Made by a program: the position numbers and the translations under genes. Shown in pieces: positions 1-8,507 of a DNA stretch of 37,069 nt. Where the stretch lies: contig QZJM01000011.1 in assembly GCA_003605065.1 (NCBI GenBank), positions 1 to 37,069 on the forward strand, given 5' to 3'. This stretch comes from Dethiobacter sp. (lineage in GTDB: Bacteria > Bacillota > Dethiobacteria > DTU022 > UBA8154). The notes below the pieces were generated by a model, which saw only the letters and a list, made by a program, of their open reading frames with translations, made no database searches and was not told the DNA's origin. Position 1 is the stretch's first letter, and each line of letters opens with the position of its first letter.

Positions 1-357
1 GAGCTTGTTATGGCCCGTTTACGTTCCTTCTTCAGGCCGGAGTTTTTAAACAGGGTAGACGATATCGTAGTCTTCCATCCCCTTGGTAAAGAAGATCTGA
101 AAAGAATCGTCAAAATCCAGGCCAGCCGCCTCCTCAAACGCCTGCAGGAGCAGAATATCGTCCTGGAGCTAACCCCGGAGTCCGAGGAATACCTTGCGTA
201 CGCCGGTTACGATCCTGTTTATGGTGCCAGGCCCCTTAAAAGAGCCATGCAAAAGGAACTTGAAACCCCCCTGGCGCGCTGCCTTCTGGAGGGAAGATTC
301 AAGCAGGGAGATAAGATAACCGTTATCAAGGAAGGCAACAACCTGGCCTTTAAATAA
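1..357 (+). CDS. clpB: ClpB disaggregase, C-terminal fragment
   Basis: This is the 3' end of an ATP-dependent Hsp100 chaperone that, with DnaK, pulls proteins out of cytoplasmic aggregates. The reading frame is open from base 1, so the gene begins upstream of the window; the first ATG at base 10 is internal. The visible part is the end of the second AAA+ module: FRPEFLNRVDD carries the sensor/arginine-finger region. It is followed by the small C-terminal domain with the family signature GYDPVYGARPLKRA, which includes the sensor-2 arginine. The protein ends at a TAA at 355-357 with the usual short ClpB tail. ClpC, ClpE and ClpX share parts of the motif, but the FRPEFLNR...VYGARPLKR combination fits ClpB best. 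It converges on the antiporter operon, with only about 215 bp between the two stops. Confidence 0.9.
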   Translation, partial: ELVMARLRSFFRPEFLNRVDDIVVFHPLGKEDLKRIVKIQASRLLKRLQEQNIVLELTPESEEYLAYAGYDPVYGARPLKRAMQKELETPLARCLLEGRFKQGDKITVIKEGNNLAFK

Positions 358-391
358 AGCAGCTTAGAAACTTAGAAACGAGATCCTTTAA

Positions 392-568
392 ATGGGCAAA
401 TGCCGCTGTTAGTAGTGGTGTCAGGTCTTGAATATTGAATAAAGCCTAGTGGTGTCAGGTCTTGAATATTGAATATAATACCCAATATATTCCATACAAA
501 TTCAAATTTCAAGACCTGACACCAACCTCTCCCCAACCTCTCCCCTGTTTGCGGCAACTTTTGCCCAT
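392..568. repeat. Interspersed GGTGTCAGGTCTTGAA repeats inside an inverted repeat
   Basis: Between the convergent stops of clpB and the antiporter operon lie two direct copies of GGTGTCAGGTCTTGAA plus an AT-rich tail (417-440 and 451-474) and one inverted copy (501-523). The cluster is bracketed by an imperfect inverted repeat: ATGGGCAAATGCCGC at 392-406 and GCGGCAACTTTTGCCCAT at 551-568. The same core recurs at 17136-17360. No protein is credible here. The arrangement resembles REP-type elements mobilised by IS200-like (Y1) transposases, but that mechanism is inferred. Confidence 0.75.
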
Positions 569-573
569 ACCTA

Positions 574-2595
574 TCATAAGCCAATACCATATACTCCGAA
601 CTGCAGGTAAAACAAAAATACCAGGGCCACAACAAGGATAAACATCATCAGGATCACATCAAAGTCGATATTGGCCAGATTGATGGCCCGGAAAAGATCC
701 GATTTTCCCGGACGGTAATCCAGCCTTTGCAGCAGTTGGAAACTGTTGCGAAAAACGCTGTTAAAGGAACTGGCAAAAAATCCGACAAAAACTCCCGTCA
801 TTCTGGTAAGGCTGTTCCAGAAAGAAACAAGCCCTTTGCCAAGCTGGGTTGCTAAAAATTCCTGCCCCAGCCAGTAGGGGATACTTGTTTTAAAAAGACC
901 CGTCTTCACCCCGATGGCAAAGGCCAGAGCACCAAGCCCCAGAACGATTATGGAGGAAGAAATATCTTTTAAGTTAAAGAATTGGATCCCCACGATGTGG
1001 TGTTCAATAAAATGAGGATCAAAGACAAAGTAACTTAAAGAAGGAACAATTAACTTATCCAGTAAATAATTTGGGTTGAACCCGATAAAAATGATGGTCA
1101 GAGCCAGCATCGCCATACCAATTTTCATGGGACGGGGCTCTCCCTTTAAATTCTCAATTTTTTCCCTGGTTTCCTCAGGAGGCTTGCGCAAAAAAGTAAG
1201 GTATATAAATTTAAGGTAATAGAGAACAGTGCCTGCCGCCGTAATCATAAAAATCCGCTCTGCTTCCAGGAGGGATGCGGCATGGTAATGCTCATAAGCT
1301 TCCGCCAGGGCGTGATGCAGGAGGGTTTTACTGGTATAACCGTTAAAAAAGGGAACACCGGCAATTCCCAGGGAGGCGATAATAACCACCAGGGTGGTAA
1401 AAGGCAGCTTCTTCCACAACCCTCCCAGGTTATACATATTCAAATCCCCCAGCTTATAAGCAATAACACCGGCTGCCAAAAAGAGAGAAGACTTAAATAC
1501 AGCATGGTTAATGATATGATAAGATGCTCCGGCCATCCCCATAGCGCCTTCATATTTAAGGTAGCCGGCCACTCCTATACCCACAAGGATAAAACCCATC
1601 TGGCTGATACTGCTGCAGGCGAGCATCTTTTTAATATTGTCCTGGATGATGGCCAGGATCACGCCGAGAAACATGGTACAGATACCCACCCAGATAATAA
1701 CATAGCCCATATTGGATACCATCTGCCAGAATTCTTTAAACTGCCCGGCCATGGTTGTAGCTGCCTCGGCATCAACAGCGGGAACAAGAAGAACGTTAAT
1801 TACCCTGATGATACCATAAGCTCCCGTCTTAATCATAATTCCGGAGAGCAGAGCACTGGCCGGAGCAGGAGCAACGGGGTGAGCCCGGGGCAGCCAGATA
1901 TGCAAAGGAGCCATACCGGCTTTAATGCCAAAGCCCACGATCATTAATATGGCTGCCAGGGGGATAGCTATATCCATACTTTTAACAACAACAGTACCCG
2001 GTAGAATAGCCAGGGTACCGTTACGGTAATAGAGGAGAGCCAGCCCTGACAGGATGCTCATTCCGCCGGCCACACCCAGGTAGAGGTAAAGATCTCCGGC
2101 GTTATAGGCTTCATCTGTCTGGGTATGCACAACCAGCACATAAGAAGACAGGGACATTATCTCAAAAAACAACAGCAGGCTTAAAAAGTCGCCGGCAAGG
2201 GGGACACCTACGGTTCCTGACAGCGTTAACAGAAATAAGGTATAAAAACGTCCCCTGTTTTCTTCATGTTCCATATAGGAAAAAGCAAAGATAGTTGCAG
2301 CCAGCCAGACAAAACTGGAAATAAGAGCAACAATGAGACTGAAACCATCAACACGAAACGTTAAATTCAAAGGAGAAACGACATTGAAAAGTTCAAAGGT
2401 TATAATATGGCCTCTCAGCACCACGGCGGGATACATGCAGATAACAGTGACCAGAGTAGCCAACGTTGCACAAAATACAAAAAAGTTACGCCACCAAGTA
2501 GAATAAAAGGATACCATTGCTACTGCTACTGCAGCAAGTGCTGGGATCAAAACAGCTAACAATGGCAGAATGGAAACACCCGAAACCTGGGGCAT
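574..2595 (-). CDS. NuoL/MrpA-like proton-translocating antiporter subunit
   Basis: A 673-residue polytopic membrane protein of the proton-conducting family shared by complex I, Mrp antiporters and membrane hydrogenases. The conserved charged residues of the ion path are present: Glu145 in LLFFEIMSLSSY, Lys225 in GFGIKAGMAPLHIWLP, Lys256 in SGIMIKTGAY, and a later helix lysine in NGYTSK. At 673 residues it is longer than a typical MrpD (about 500) and shorter than a full MrpA (about 800). The MrpA C-terminal modules (MbhD- and MbhE-like) are encoded separately upstream at 4253-4797. The C-terminal 170 residues carry at least two more hydrophobic segments and end without the MbhD/E motifs. It is the last gene of the minus-strand operon. 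Whether it moves protons, sodium or both cannot be read from sequence. Confidence 0.85.
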   Translation of the reverse strand: MPQVSGVSILPLLAVLIPALAAVAVAMVSFYSTWWRNFFVFCATLATLVTVICMYPAVVLRGHIITFELFNVVSPLNLTFRVDGFSLIVALISSFVWLAATIFAFSYMEHEENRGRFYTLFLLTLSGTVGVPLAGDFLSLLLFFEIMSLSSYVLVVHTQTDEAYNAGDLYLYLGVAGGMSILSGLALLYYRNGTLAILPGTVVVKSMDIAIPLAAILMIVGFGIKAGMAPLHIWLPRAHPVAPAPASALLSGIMIKTGAYGIIRVINVLLVPAVDAEAATTMAGQFKEFWQMVSNMGYVIIWVGICTMFLGVILAIIQDNIKKMLACSSISQMGFILVGIGVAGYLKYEGAMGMAGASYHIINHAVFKSSLFLAAGVIAYKLGDLNMYNLGGLWKKLPFTTLVVIIASLGIAGVPFFNGYTSKTLLHHALAEAYEHYHAASLLEAERIFMITAAGTVLYYLKFIYLTFLRKPPEETREKIENLKGEPRPMKIGMAMLALTIIFIGFNPNYLLDKLIVPSLSYFVFDPHFIEHHIVGIQFFNLKDISSSIIVLGLGALAFAIGVKTGLFKTSIPYWLGQEFLATQLGKGLVSFWNSLTRMTGVFVGFFASSFNSVFRNSFQLLQRLDYRPGKSDLFRAINLANIDFDVILMMFILVVALVFLFYLQFGVYGIGL

Positions 2596-2654
2596 AAACC
2601 TTCACCTACCCCCTATGATCTAATTATTAGAAACACTTGAATCCTATCCTATCT

Positions 2655-4124
2655 TTAAAAAACGTATTTAACGACACTCTGTACAAAAGGAACAGTTAAC
2701 TCCAGTTTCATCCCCACTACCAGGCAGGTAACAGCCAGGACCACAATGGGCAGGAGCATGGTCAGGGGAGCTTCCAGTCCACGTACGGGTTTGAATTCTC
2801 CTTTTCTGAAAAAGGCTGCCGTTACTATGGGCAGGAAATAAGCGGCATTTAAGAGCGCACTGGTGATCAAAATAATTACAAATATAGGCATACCCGTTTC
2901 CAAACTCGCTCCCATCAGGTACCATTTGGAAATAAAGCCGTTGACAGGCAGTATTCCGATCATCCCCACACTGCCGACCGTAAAAGCCAGCATGGTGAGG
3001 GGCATGCGTTTCCCCAAGCCATTGAGCTCGCTGATTTTTTTCTTGCCTGTTACCGTAATAATGGCCCCCGCACAGAAAAAAAGCGTTATTTTGAGCAGAG
3101 CATGGTTAATAATATGGAGCAATCCCCCGCTGAGCCCCAGCGGAGTCAGCAGAGCGGCTCCCAGGGTAATATAACCCAACTGTCCGATAGTGGAATAGGC
3201 CAGTCTCCTTTTAAGAACATCCTGCCGCATGGCAATGATCGAAGCCAGGATAATTGTAAAAGAAATAAGAACAGCCACGACAATACCCAGATTTAACTCT
3301 AGAAGCGCCGTGGAGCCATAAATGGAATACATCACCCTTAAAATACCGAAAACACCGGACTTGACTACGGCCACAGCATGCAGCAGGGCGCTGACAGGTG
3401 TAGGTGCAGCCATGGCGGCAGGAAGCCACGAATGTAATGGCATAATACCCGCCTTTACACCAAAACCCAGGATATAAGTAATAAAAACAATGCGCAGCAC
3501 AAGAGGCATCGTTTTTACCACTTCTCCCATTATGCCTCCCTGGGTAAAGGTGAGATTCTCAACCAGCCCATAAGTGATCAGCAGGGAAAAAAGAACTAGG
3601 CCGGCACCGGCAAAGCTGTAGATTATATAGCGTACCCCAGCCTTTTGGGCCTCTTCGTTCCCCTCATGTATTACCAGGGGATAAGTGGCCAGCGTTAACA
3701 TTTCGTAAAAGAGATAAAGAGTAAAAAGGTTTGCCGCAAAGGCTATTCCCATCGTTACTCCCAGGGAAATAAGGTAGAAAATATAGTAGCGTTTCCTGTT
3801 GTGCTCATGCGCCATATAACCAATGGAATAAAGAACAGAAAAAACCCATAACATTGAAGCTGCACCACCGAAGAGCGCTCCCAGGGGGTCAACCTTGAAA
3901 GAGAACTCCAGACCGGGCAGTATTCTTAACAGTGTATAGGTAACTAAATTACCTTCCACAACCAGCTTGATGATGGAAATAACTACGGCTGCGGTTATTA
4001 AACTGGTGAGAAGGGCCAGAGGATTACGGATACGATCAGCTTTTTCCGCAAAAAAAATCAATAATAACGCCCCGATTATTGGAATCACAACAGCGTACAA
4101 AGGTAGATTAGTAACAATCTCCAT
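2655..4124 (-). CDS. MrpD/NuoN-like antiporter subunit (second copy)
   Basis: A 489-residue membrane protein of about 14 helices, from the same antiporter family as its neighbours. It has Glu141 (LYLFYEMLTLATYP), Lys224 (GFGVKAGIMPLHSWLP), Lys255 (AVVKSGVFG) and the terminal-channel lysine in GFISKWYLMGA, so every residue normally required for proton transfer is there. Length and motif spacing match MrpD/NuoN rather than NuoL. The start ATG at 4124 follows a GGGGTG ribosome site. It lies about 130 bp downstream of the MbhE-like gene and 59 bp upstream of the NuoL-like gene. It is a paralogue of the subunit at 6072-7556, so the operon encodes two MrpD-like proteins. Confidence 0.85.
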   Translation of the reverse strand: MEIVTNLPLYAVVIPIIGALLLIFFAEKADRIRNPLALLTSLITAAVVISIIKLVVEGNLVTYTLLRILPGLEFSFKVDPLGALFGGAASMLWVFSVLYSIGYMAHEHNRKRYYIFYLISLGVTMGIAFAANLFTLYLFYEMLTLATYPLVIHEGNEEAQKAGVRYIIYSFAGAGLVLFSLLITYGLVENLTFTQGGIMGEVVKTMPLVLRIVFITYILGFGVKAGIMPLHSWLPAAMAAPTPVSALLHAVAVVKSGVFGILRVMYSIYGSTALLELNLGIVVAVLISFTIILASIIAMRQDVLKRRLAYSTIGQLGYITLGAALLTPLGLSGGLLHIINHALLKITLFFCAGAIITVTGKKKISELNGLGKRMPLTMLAFTVGSVGMIGILPVNGFISKWYLMGASLETGMPIFVIILITSALLNAAYFLPIVTAAFFRKGEFKPVRGLEAPLTMLLPIVVLAVTCLVVGMKLELTVPFVQSVVKYVF

Positions 4125-4252
4125 ACGGCAACACCCCCTTCTTCCGGGTACTGCTTCATTTTGGTAGAAATTTTTCTTTCTGCTAAATTACTTAATTTAT
4201 AGGAAAAAACAAATTTAATTTATAAAGAAAACAATTACTGCTTTTCTTTTTG

Positions 4253-4549
4253 TTATTTCTGCACCCCCCACAGCACCATAATAGCCATAACACCAGTAAA
4301 AATAACAGTGGTTTCCAGCAAGGTGTCATAACCGCGGTAATCCAGAACAATATTAGTTACATAATTATAGCCACCGCTTTCCTTGATGCCCATATCAATA
4401 TAACGGCGCATCACATAATTATTGGAGGGATTTGTTACCTCCCCGTAGATTGGCATTTCCATTACAGTCATCAAGAGAACCAGGGCTACCATAGCTACAA
4501 GAAGAATGATCAGGCCCATATAAATTATTTCGCGCCAGTTAACGGTCAT
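4253..4549 (-). CDS. MbhE-like subunit (MrpA C-terminal part)
   Basis: A 98-residue protein matching the stretch that in Mrp antiporters forms the last part of MrpA, and in archaeal membrane-bound hydrogenases is the free-standing subunit MbhE. An N-terminal helix covers residues 10-29. An extracytoplasmic stretch follows, and then the diagnostic DYRGYDTLLETTVIFTGV, which leads into a second helix. The start codon overlaps the stop of the MbhD-like gene by 4 bp, which indicates tight translational coupling. The split form is typical of Mbh-type complexes and of some Mrp clusters. Confidence 0.75.
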   Translation of the reverse strand: MTVNWREIIYMGLIILLVAMVALVLLMTVMEMPIYGEVTNPSNNYVMRRYIDMGIKESGGYNYVTNIVLDYRGYDTLLETTVIFTGVMAIMVLWGVQK

Positions 4550-4797
4550 TTTGGTCTCCTCCCCACTTTTGTTACCACGGTAATCATTAAAATTGTTGTC
4601 CCTACTCCTACGGCAGCTTCAGTAATGGCTATATCCGGTGCGTTAAGCTGCTGCCAGACAAGGGACATAACCGTGCTGTAACCTCCAAAAATGATTACAA
4701 CGTAAAGCAGATCCTCAAAAATAAACACGGAGAGCGCAGCAGCGACCAAAAGAACTAGAAAGAGGACAAAAATATACTCTGGAAAGACTCCCGCCAT
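4546..4797 (-). CDS. MbhD-like subunit (DUF4040; MrpA C-terminal part)
   Basis: An 83-residue protein of three hydrophobic helices. Its core (residues about 45-73, including APDIAITEAAVG and TTILM) is the MbhD/DUF4040 signature. This module corresponds to NuoJ-like helices fused near the C terminus of MrpA in classical antiporters. Here it is free-standing, as in membrane-bound hydrogenases. It overlaps the next gene by 4 bp and follows mrpG by 4 bp, inside one operon. It probably helps link the large antiporter subunits to the small ones. Confidence 0.75.
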   Translation of the reverse strand: MAGVFPEYIFVLFLVLLVAAALSVFIFEDLLYVVIIFGGYSTVMSLVWQQLNAPDIAITEAAVGVGTTILMITVVTKVGRRPK

Positions 4798-4801
4798 TTA
4801 T

Positions 4802-5167
4802 CTACTCACCTTCCCCCTTTAAAAACTCCCCTTCTTCCTCTTCATAATAAGTGCTCACTACGAAGCTACCTTCTGTCAGGGAAGTGCCCCGCACATAAGC
4901 CGTTTTTGTAATAAGATGGGTCATAACAGGGTTAATGGCAAAAGTTAAAAACAGCATCAGAAAAAGCTTGATAACATTAGTCATCCCGGGGACTAACAGA
5001 ATCATGGCCGAAATGACAAGGCCGGTACCCAGGGTATCACATTTGCCCAGAGCATGAAGACGATTGTAAATATCGGGCAGTCGTATCAGGCCTATAACGC
5101 CAACGGAAAGGAAAAATAAGCCGCCGAACAATAAAATTACGGCTAGAATCTCCTTAAAAATGACCAT
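4802..5167 (-). CDS. mrpG: Mrp antiporter subunit G (MnhG/PhaG family)
   Basis: A 121-residue small membrane subunit with three predicted helices. It carries the family signature GLIRLPDIYNRLHALGKCDTLG after the first helix, at about residues 26-47. The acidic tail after about residue 98 is longer than in many homologues and ends in a glutamate-rich stretch. It is the sixth gene of the operon. In Mrp complexes subunit G sits beside E and F and is required for assembly of the whole antiporter rather than forming the main ion path. Confidence 0.85.
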   Translation of the reverse strand: MVIFKEILAVILLFGGLFFLSVGVIGLIRLPDIYNRLHALGKCDTLGTGLVISAMILLVPGMTNVIKLFLMLFLTFAINPVMTHLITKTAYVRGTSLTEGSFVVSTYYEEEEGEFLKGEGE

Positions 5168-5257
5168 CTTTATTGCCTGCTCTGCCAGAAAAGCAGCCTG
5201 CCTGTCTGGAAAAGCAAAGCAGCCACCTCCTTTTCTGAAGCACTTCTTGTACTAAAA

Positions 5258-5524
5258 CTATAACAACCGTCCTTCCCTTAAGAACTTCAAAATACAAAGG
5301 GTCGCGATAAAAGCAGCCAGGATAAAGACAAGGGATACGTCGATATAATAGTACGCAGCGGTTTGATGGGCAAAAACAATGATATAAAGTACAACCATGG
5401 TCATAATCATGTTCATGGCCACTATTCTGTCCATGGCCGTAGGACCCTTAAAAGCCCTGTAGATTGAAGCAATTCCTAAAATCCCCAGGCCGACAACGAA
5501 AATTTTCATGGCAATTTCTATCAT
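5258..5524 (-). CDS. mrpF: Mrp antiporter subunit F (MnhF/PhaF family)
   Basis: A small three-helix membrane protein (88 residues from the chosen start). It shows the MrpF signature FKGPTAMDRIVAMN and the later YIDVSLVFILAAFIATL. I place the start at the ATG at 5524, which is 13 nt downstream of a GGAGGA site. A GTG at 5536 is also in frame, but only one base separates it from that site, too close for it to serve. The gene begins a few bases after the mrpE stop, so the two are translationally coupled. It is part of the E-F-G block common to Mrp and Mbh complexes. Confidence 0.85.
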   Translation of the reverse strand: MIEIAMKIFVVGLGILGIASIYRAFKGPTAMDRIVAMNMIMTMVVLYIIVFAHQTAAYYYIDVSLVFILAAFIATLCILKFLREGRLL

Positions 5525-5528
5525 TTTA

Positions 5529-6050
5529 TTAAGCACTCTCCTCCAAATCTTTCATAATATCATACATGTACCAACTGCGAACCCCGAAGGCATGGTCCTT
5601 GGTCATACCATGGACAAGAAGGCGATCGCCCTCTAAATCTACCGTAATTGTCCCTGGCGTTATCGTAATAGAATTGGCATATAAAACCCGGGACAGGTCT
5701 TTTTTAAGCGTTACCTTTAACACAATTAATCCCGGTGAAATAGGCATTTTAGGACTTAGAACAATAGCGGCCACCACAAAATTGGCTTTAACGATCTCTA
5801 CGAACAGAAAAATAAGATAGCGAAAGGATATCTTTAACTGGCGCCAGTTAACTATGGTCTTACCATGCTCATCAATAGTCAACTGGTCCCAGAACAGGGT
5901 TAAAGAAATACTCAGCAGAATTCCCGTGAAGATATGCTGCCAATCAAGGCTGGCGGAAATAAGGAACCAAAAAATCAACAATAATACCGCAATAAGCATC
6001 GATCCCGGCAAATCTCTTTTAAGGCGTTTCCATAAAGGATAAATACGCAT
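5529..6050 (-). CDS. mrpE: Mrp antiporter subunit E (MnhE family)
   Basis: A 173-residue protein with two or three hydrophobic helices in the first half (residues about 15-55 and 75-97). A soluble C-terminal domain follows, with the family signature NSITITPGTITVDLEGDRLLVHG (residues about 126-148). The length is usual for MrpE (about 160-170). It is a structural component that sits at the end of the complex and is needed for full antiport. It lies 21 bp after the larger mrpD gene and runs directly into mrpF. Confidence 0.85.
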   Translation of the reverse strand: MRIYPLWKRLKRDLPGSMLIAVLLLIFWFLISASLDWQHIFTGILLSISLTLFWDQLTIDEHGKTIVNWRQLKISFRYLIFLFVEIVKANFVVAAIVLSPKMPISPGLIVLKVTLKKDLSRVLYANSITITPGTITVDLEGDRLLVHGMTKDHAFGVRSWYMYDIMKDLEESA

Positions 6051-6071
6051 TTAAACAACCCCTTTTATTCC

Positions 6072-7556
6072 TTAGAATACAAACCTGGTGACAGCTTTTT
6101 CCAAAAAGGACAATGGACCACCAGGAAAAATTCCCATATAAATAATACCGAGAGCCATAATGACAATAGGTATCAGCATGGTCAGGGGAACAAGATCCAT
6201 TTTCAATTTAACATCATGCCCGGAGGTAAAATAAGCCTGCCAGATAATAGGGAAATAATAGGCAGCATTCAATAACCCGCTTATAACAATAAGGATGATA
6301 AAATAAGGGTTATTGGCCTCCAGGCTTCCCATGGCCAGGGCATATTTAGTAATAAACCCTCCGAAAAGAGGTATTCCTACCATAGATAACGACGCTATGG
6401 TAAAAGCTGCCATGGTAACAGGCATCTGGTAACCCAGGCCGGAAAAATGTGTAACCTTCTTCCTGCCGGTCTGGTAGTAAATGGCCCCGGCGGATAAAAA
6501 GAGGCACGTCTTCATGAAAGCATGAATGATGATATGCAGAAGGGCAGCGGTAATTCCCCAGACCGTCCCTAATCCAAAACCCAAAAAAATGTAACCGATC
6601 TGGGCTACCGTAGAATAGGCGAGACGCCGCTTTAGCTCCAACTGGACGAAAGCAAAAAAGGAACCACCTATAATGGCCAGGGTAGCCAGGAAGAGAATAA
6701 GGTAACGCATGTAGGTTTCGTGAAAAACTTCAAAACCAAAAACCATGAAATAAATTCGCAACATGGAAACAATATAAACTTTGACCACCAGTCCGGAAAG
6801 AATGGCGCTGGAGGAAGAGGGAGCCGAAGAATGAGCATCCGGCAGCCAGATGTGCAAGGGAAAGAGAGCCGCTTTAACGCCCAGCCCTACGGTAATAAAA
6901 CTCATTGTAGCCCAAAGCAGGAACGGGTATTGCTCCCTGACCCTGGCCAACTCTGTGGCCACATAAGGAATATTAAGGTTTCCGGTAATCTGGTATAAAA
7001 AGCCAATACCGAAGAGGAAAAAACCTGCCCCGAGACTGGAAAGCATTAGGTAACGCAGGGTTGCCTCCGTAGAAAGTTTTTCCCCTTTAGCCACCACCAG
7101 GGCACAGGCTCCGATACCTGTAACCTCCACCATAACGTACATATTAAAAAGGTCATTGGTAACCACCATGCCCATCATGGCGGTAAGAGTTAAAAGAAGA
7201 AGCGTATAATACCATCCTGTTGCCAGGGGGGGAATTTCCTTGGGGAGGGCTTTAATGCTGAATATGGTAATAAGCAGGAAACACCCCGTTAAAAGCAGCA
7301 GCATCATAACCGCCAGTTCGTCGATAAATATCTCAATTCCCCAGGGAGGAAGCCAATCCGAGACATGGTAATGAATAGTTTCTCCTCCCATAACCCGAAA
7401 AGCCAGGAGGCAGCTGACAGCAAAAGAAAAGGCAATACTGCCGATTGCCAGGTAAGGGCAGACCTCCCTTTTCCAGCGGGCAAAGATAGCCATGACAAAA
7501 GCCGGGAGCAGCGAAAGAATAATAAGTAAAAATGGCATAGTTTTCCATAAATGCAT
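6072..7556 (-). CDS. mrpD: Mrp antiporter subunit D (first copy)
   Basis: A 494-residue polytopic membrane protein, by length and context the classical MrpD. It follows the B and C subunits and precedes E, F and G. Ion-path residues are visible: Glu144 (MYVMVEVTGIGACAL), Lys228 (VGLGVKAALFPLHIWLPDAH), Lys259 (SGLVVKVYIVSM) and a lysine in GGFITKYALAMG. It begins 7 bp after the mrpC stop. MrpD is one of the two large subunits that carry the proton and cation paths in Na+/H+ Mrp antiporters. A NuoN-like function in a redox complex is possible, but no redox subunit is encoded here. Confidence 0.88.
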   Translation of the reverse strand: MHLWKTMPFLLIILSLLPAFVMAIFARWKREVCPYLAIGSIAFSFAVSCLLAFRVMGGETIHYHVSDWLPPWGIEIFIDELAVMMLLLLTGCFLLITIFSIKALPKEIPPLATGWYYTLLLLTLTAMMGMVVTNDLFNMYVMVEVTGIGACALVVAKGEKLSTEATLRYLMLSSLGAGFFLFGIGFLYQITGNLNIPYVATELARVREQYPFLLWATMSFITVGLGVKAALFPLHIWLPDAHSSAPSSSSAILSGLVVKVYIVSMLRIYFMVFGFEVFHETYMRYLILFLATLAIIGGSFFAFVQLELKRRLAYSTVAQIGYIFLGFGLGTVWGITAALLHIIIHAFMKTCLFLSAGAIYYQTGRKKVTHFSGLGYQMPVTMAAFTIASLSMVGIPLFGGFITKYALAMGSLEANNPYFIILIVISGLLNAAYYFPIIWQAYFTSGHDVKLKMDLVPLTMLIPIVIMALGIIYMGIFPGGPLSFLEKAVTRFVF

Positions 7557-7563
7557 CTGCCGG

Positions 7564-7926
7564 TCACCTCATTCGCATAATATCTGGTGCATTAACTGTC
7601 CCATAATAATTATAAAGCTTGACAATAACAGCCAGCGCAAAAGCTGTTACACTAAAGCTGACGACAATACCCGTAAGAATAAGAGCGGAAGGCAGAGGAT
7701 TAATGTAAAGAACCCCCTCCGGCAGGTTCGGATCGTAAATCGGTGCTACACCACCGTTTATATTGCCTACGGCAATATAAAAGAGGAAAATACCGGTCTG
7801 CATGATGTTAATACCGATAACCTTTTTAATTAAATTATGCTGCGTCAAAATGCATAAGCATCCCAGGCAAAATAAGATAACAGCAATAACATAAGGGTAG
7901 TTTGCTAACAGCAGGGAAACCTTCAC
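7564..7926 (-). CDS. mrpC: Mrp antiporter subunit C (NuoK-like)
   Basis: A 120-residue, three-helix protein related to complex I subunit NuoK. The signature NLIKKVIGINIMQTG is at residues 31-45 and PLPSALILTGIVVS at 77-90, both typical of MrpC/MnhC. The length is normal for the family (110-120). It lies between mrpB and mrpD with gaps of under 10 bp. In the complex MrpC packs against MrpD, as NuoK packs against NuoN. Confidence 0.88.
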   Translation of the reverse strand: MKVSLLLANYPYVIAVILFCLGCLCILTQHNLIKKVIGINIMQTGIFLFYIAVGNINGGVAPIYDPNLPEGVLYINPLPSALILTGIVVSFSVTAFALAVIVKLYNYYGTVNAPDIMRMR

Positions 7927-7928
7927 AA

Positions 7929-8324
7929 CTATTCCTCCTCCACCAACAGATAAAAGATATTTAATATGGCGCTGGCAACCAGCAGCCCAATGGCAAAATT
8001 AACCACACTGATGATCCCTACGCTGAATAGTGTGCCGGGCATACCCACTGGTCCATGCTCATGAGGAAGCAGGAATTTAACGCCTTCCAGAATGGCCCCG
8101 AAACCGATAAGCACAATACCTGCATCCATGGGTAAAGTTCTAAGCTTGGCTTTCCACTGCAGGCCGAAAATTAAAAAATAGAGAAGCATGCCCATCCCCA
8201 GAATCATTCCCCCGGCAAAGCCTCCGCCCGGGGAAAGATGACCATGCAGCACAATATAAAAACCGTACATTAATATAAAAAGCAAGATATAACGAAAGAC
8301 AATCCTGGTAATATAGTCATCCAC
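7929..8324 (-). CDS. mrpB: Mrp antiporter subunit B (MnhB/MbhF-like)
   Basis: A small four-helix membrane subunit (131 residues from the chosen start) with the strong signature HGHLSPGGGFAGG at about residues 27-39. Three in-frame GTG codons occur at 8333, 8330 and 8324. The ribosome site AAGGGG (8338-8333) is correctly spaced (8 nt) only from the GTG at 8324, so that start is used. It is the first gene of the operon, followed after 2 bp by mrpC. The 170 bp upstream, to coaX, would hold the promoter; I could not identify convincing boxes there. Confidence 0.85.
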   Translation of the reverse strand: MDDYITRIVFRYILLFILMYGFYIVLHGHLSPGGGFAGGMILGMGMLLYFLIFGLQWKAKLRTLPMDAGIVLIGFGAILEGVKFLLPHEHGPVGMPGTLFSVGIISVVNFAIGLLVASAILNIFYLLVEEE

Positions 8325-8482
8325 CGGCACCACCCCTTAAAATTGTTAAATATTTCACAATCCATAAAAATTTATATTATTTAAGATAATTCCCATAATC
8401 CTCTCTTATTCGCCTTTTTTTACAGCTTTTTAAGGTTCTTTTAAAAGATTCGCCCTCTTAAACCCAATTCCTGCTAGTACCA

Positions 8483-8507
8483 AAATAAAATACCCCTGGG
8501 AAGGGTT
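8483..8507 (-). terminator. Weak terminator candidate after coaX
   Basis: On the minus strand the short stem ACCCT/GGGGT with loop TCCCA overlaps the end of coaX. It is followed by a T-rich stretch (TATTTTATTTT). The stem is only 5 bp with one G-U pair, so this is a weak call. Confidence 0.35.

Noticed and set aside
372-635. 87-codon minus frame across the repeat cluster after clpB
   Set aside because: It is made of repeat sequence and the end of the NuoL-like gene in another frame.
1282-1947. 221-codon plus-strand frame opposite the NuoL-like gene
   Set aside because: Antisense shadow of a conserved membrane protein.
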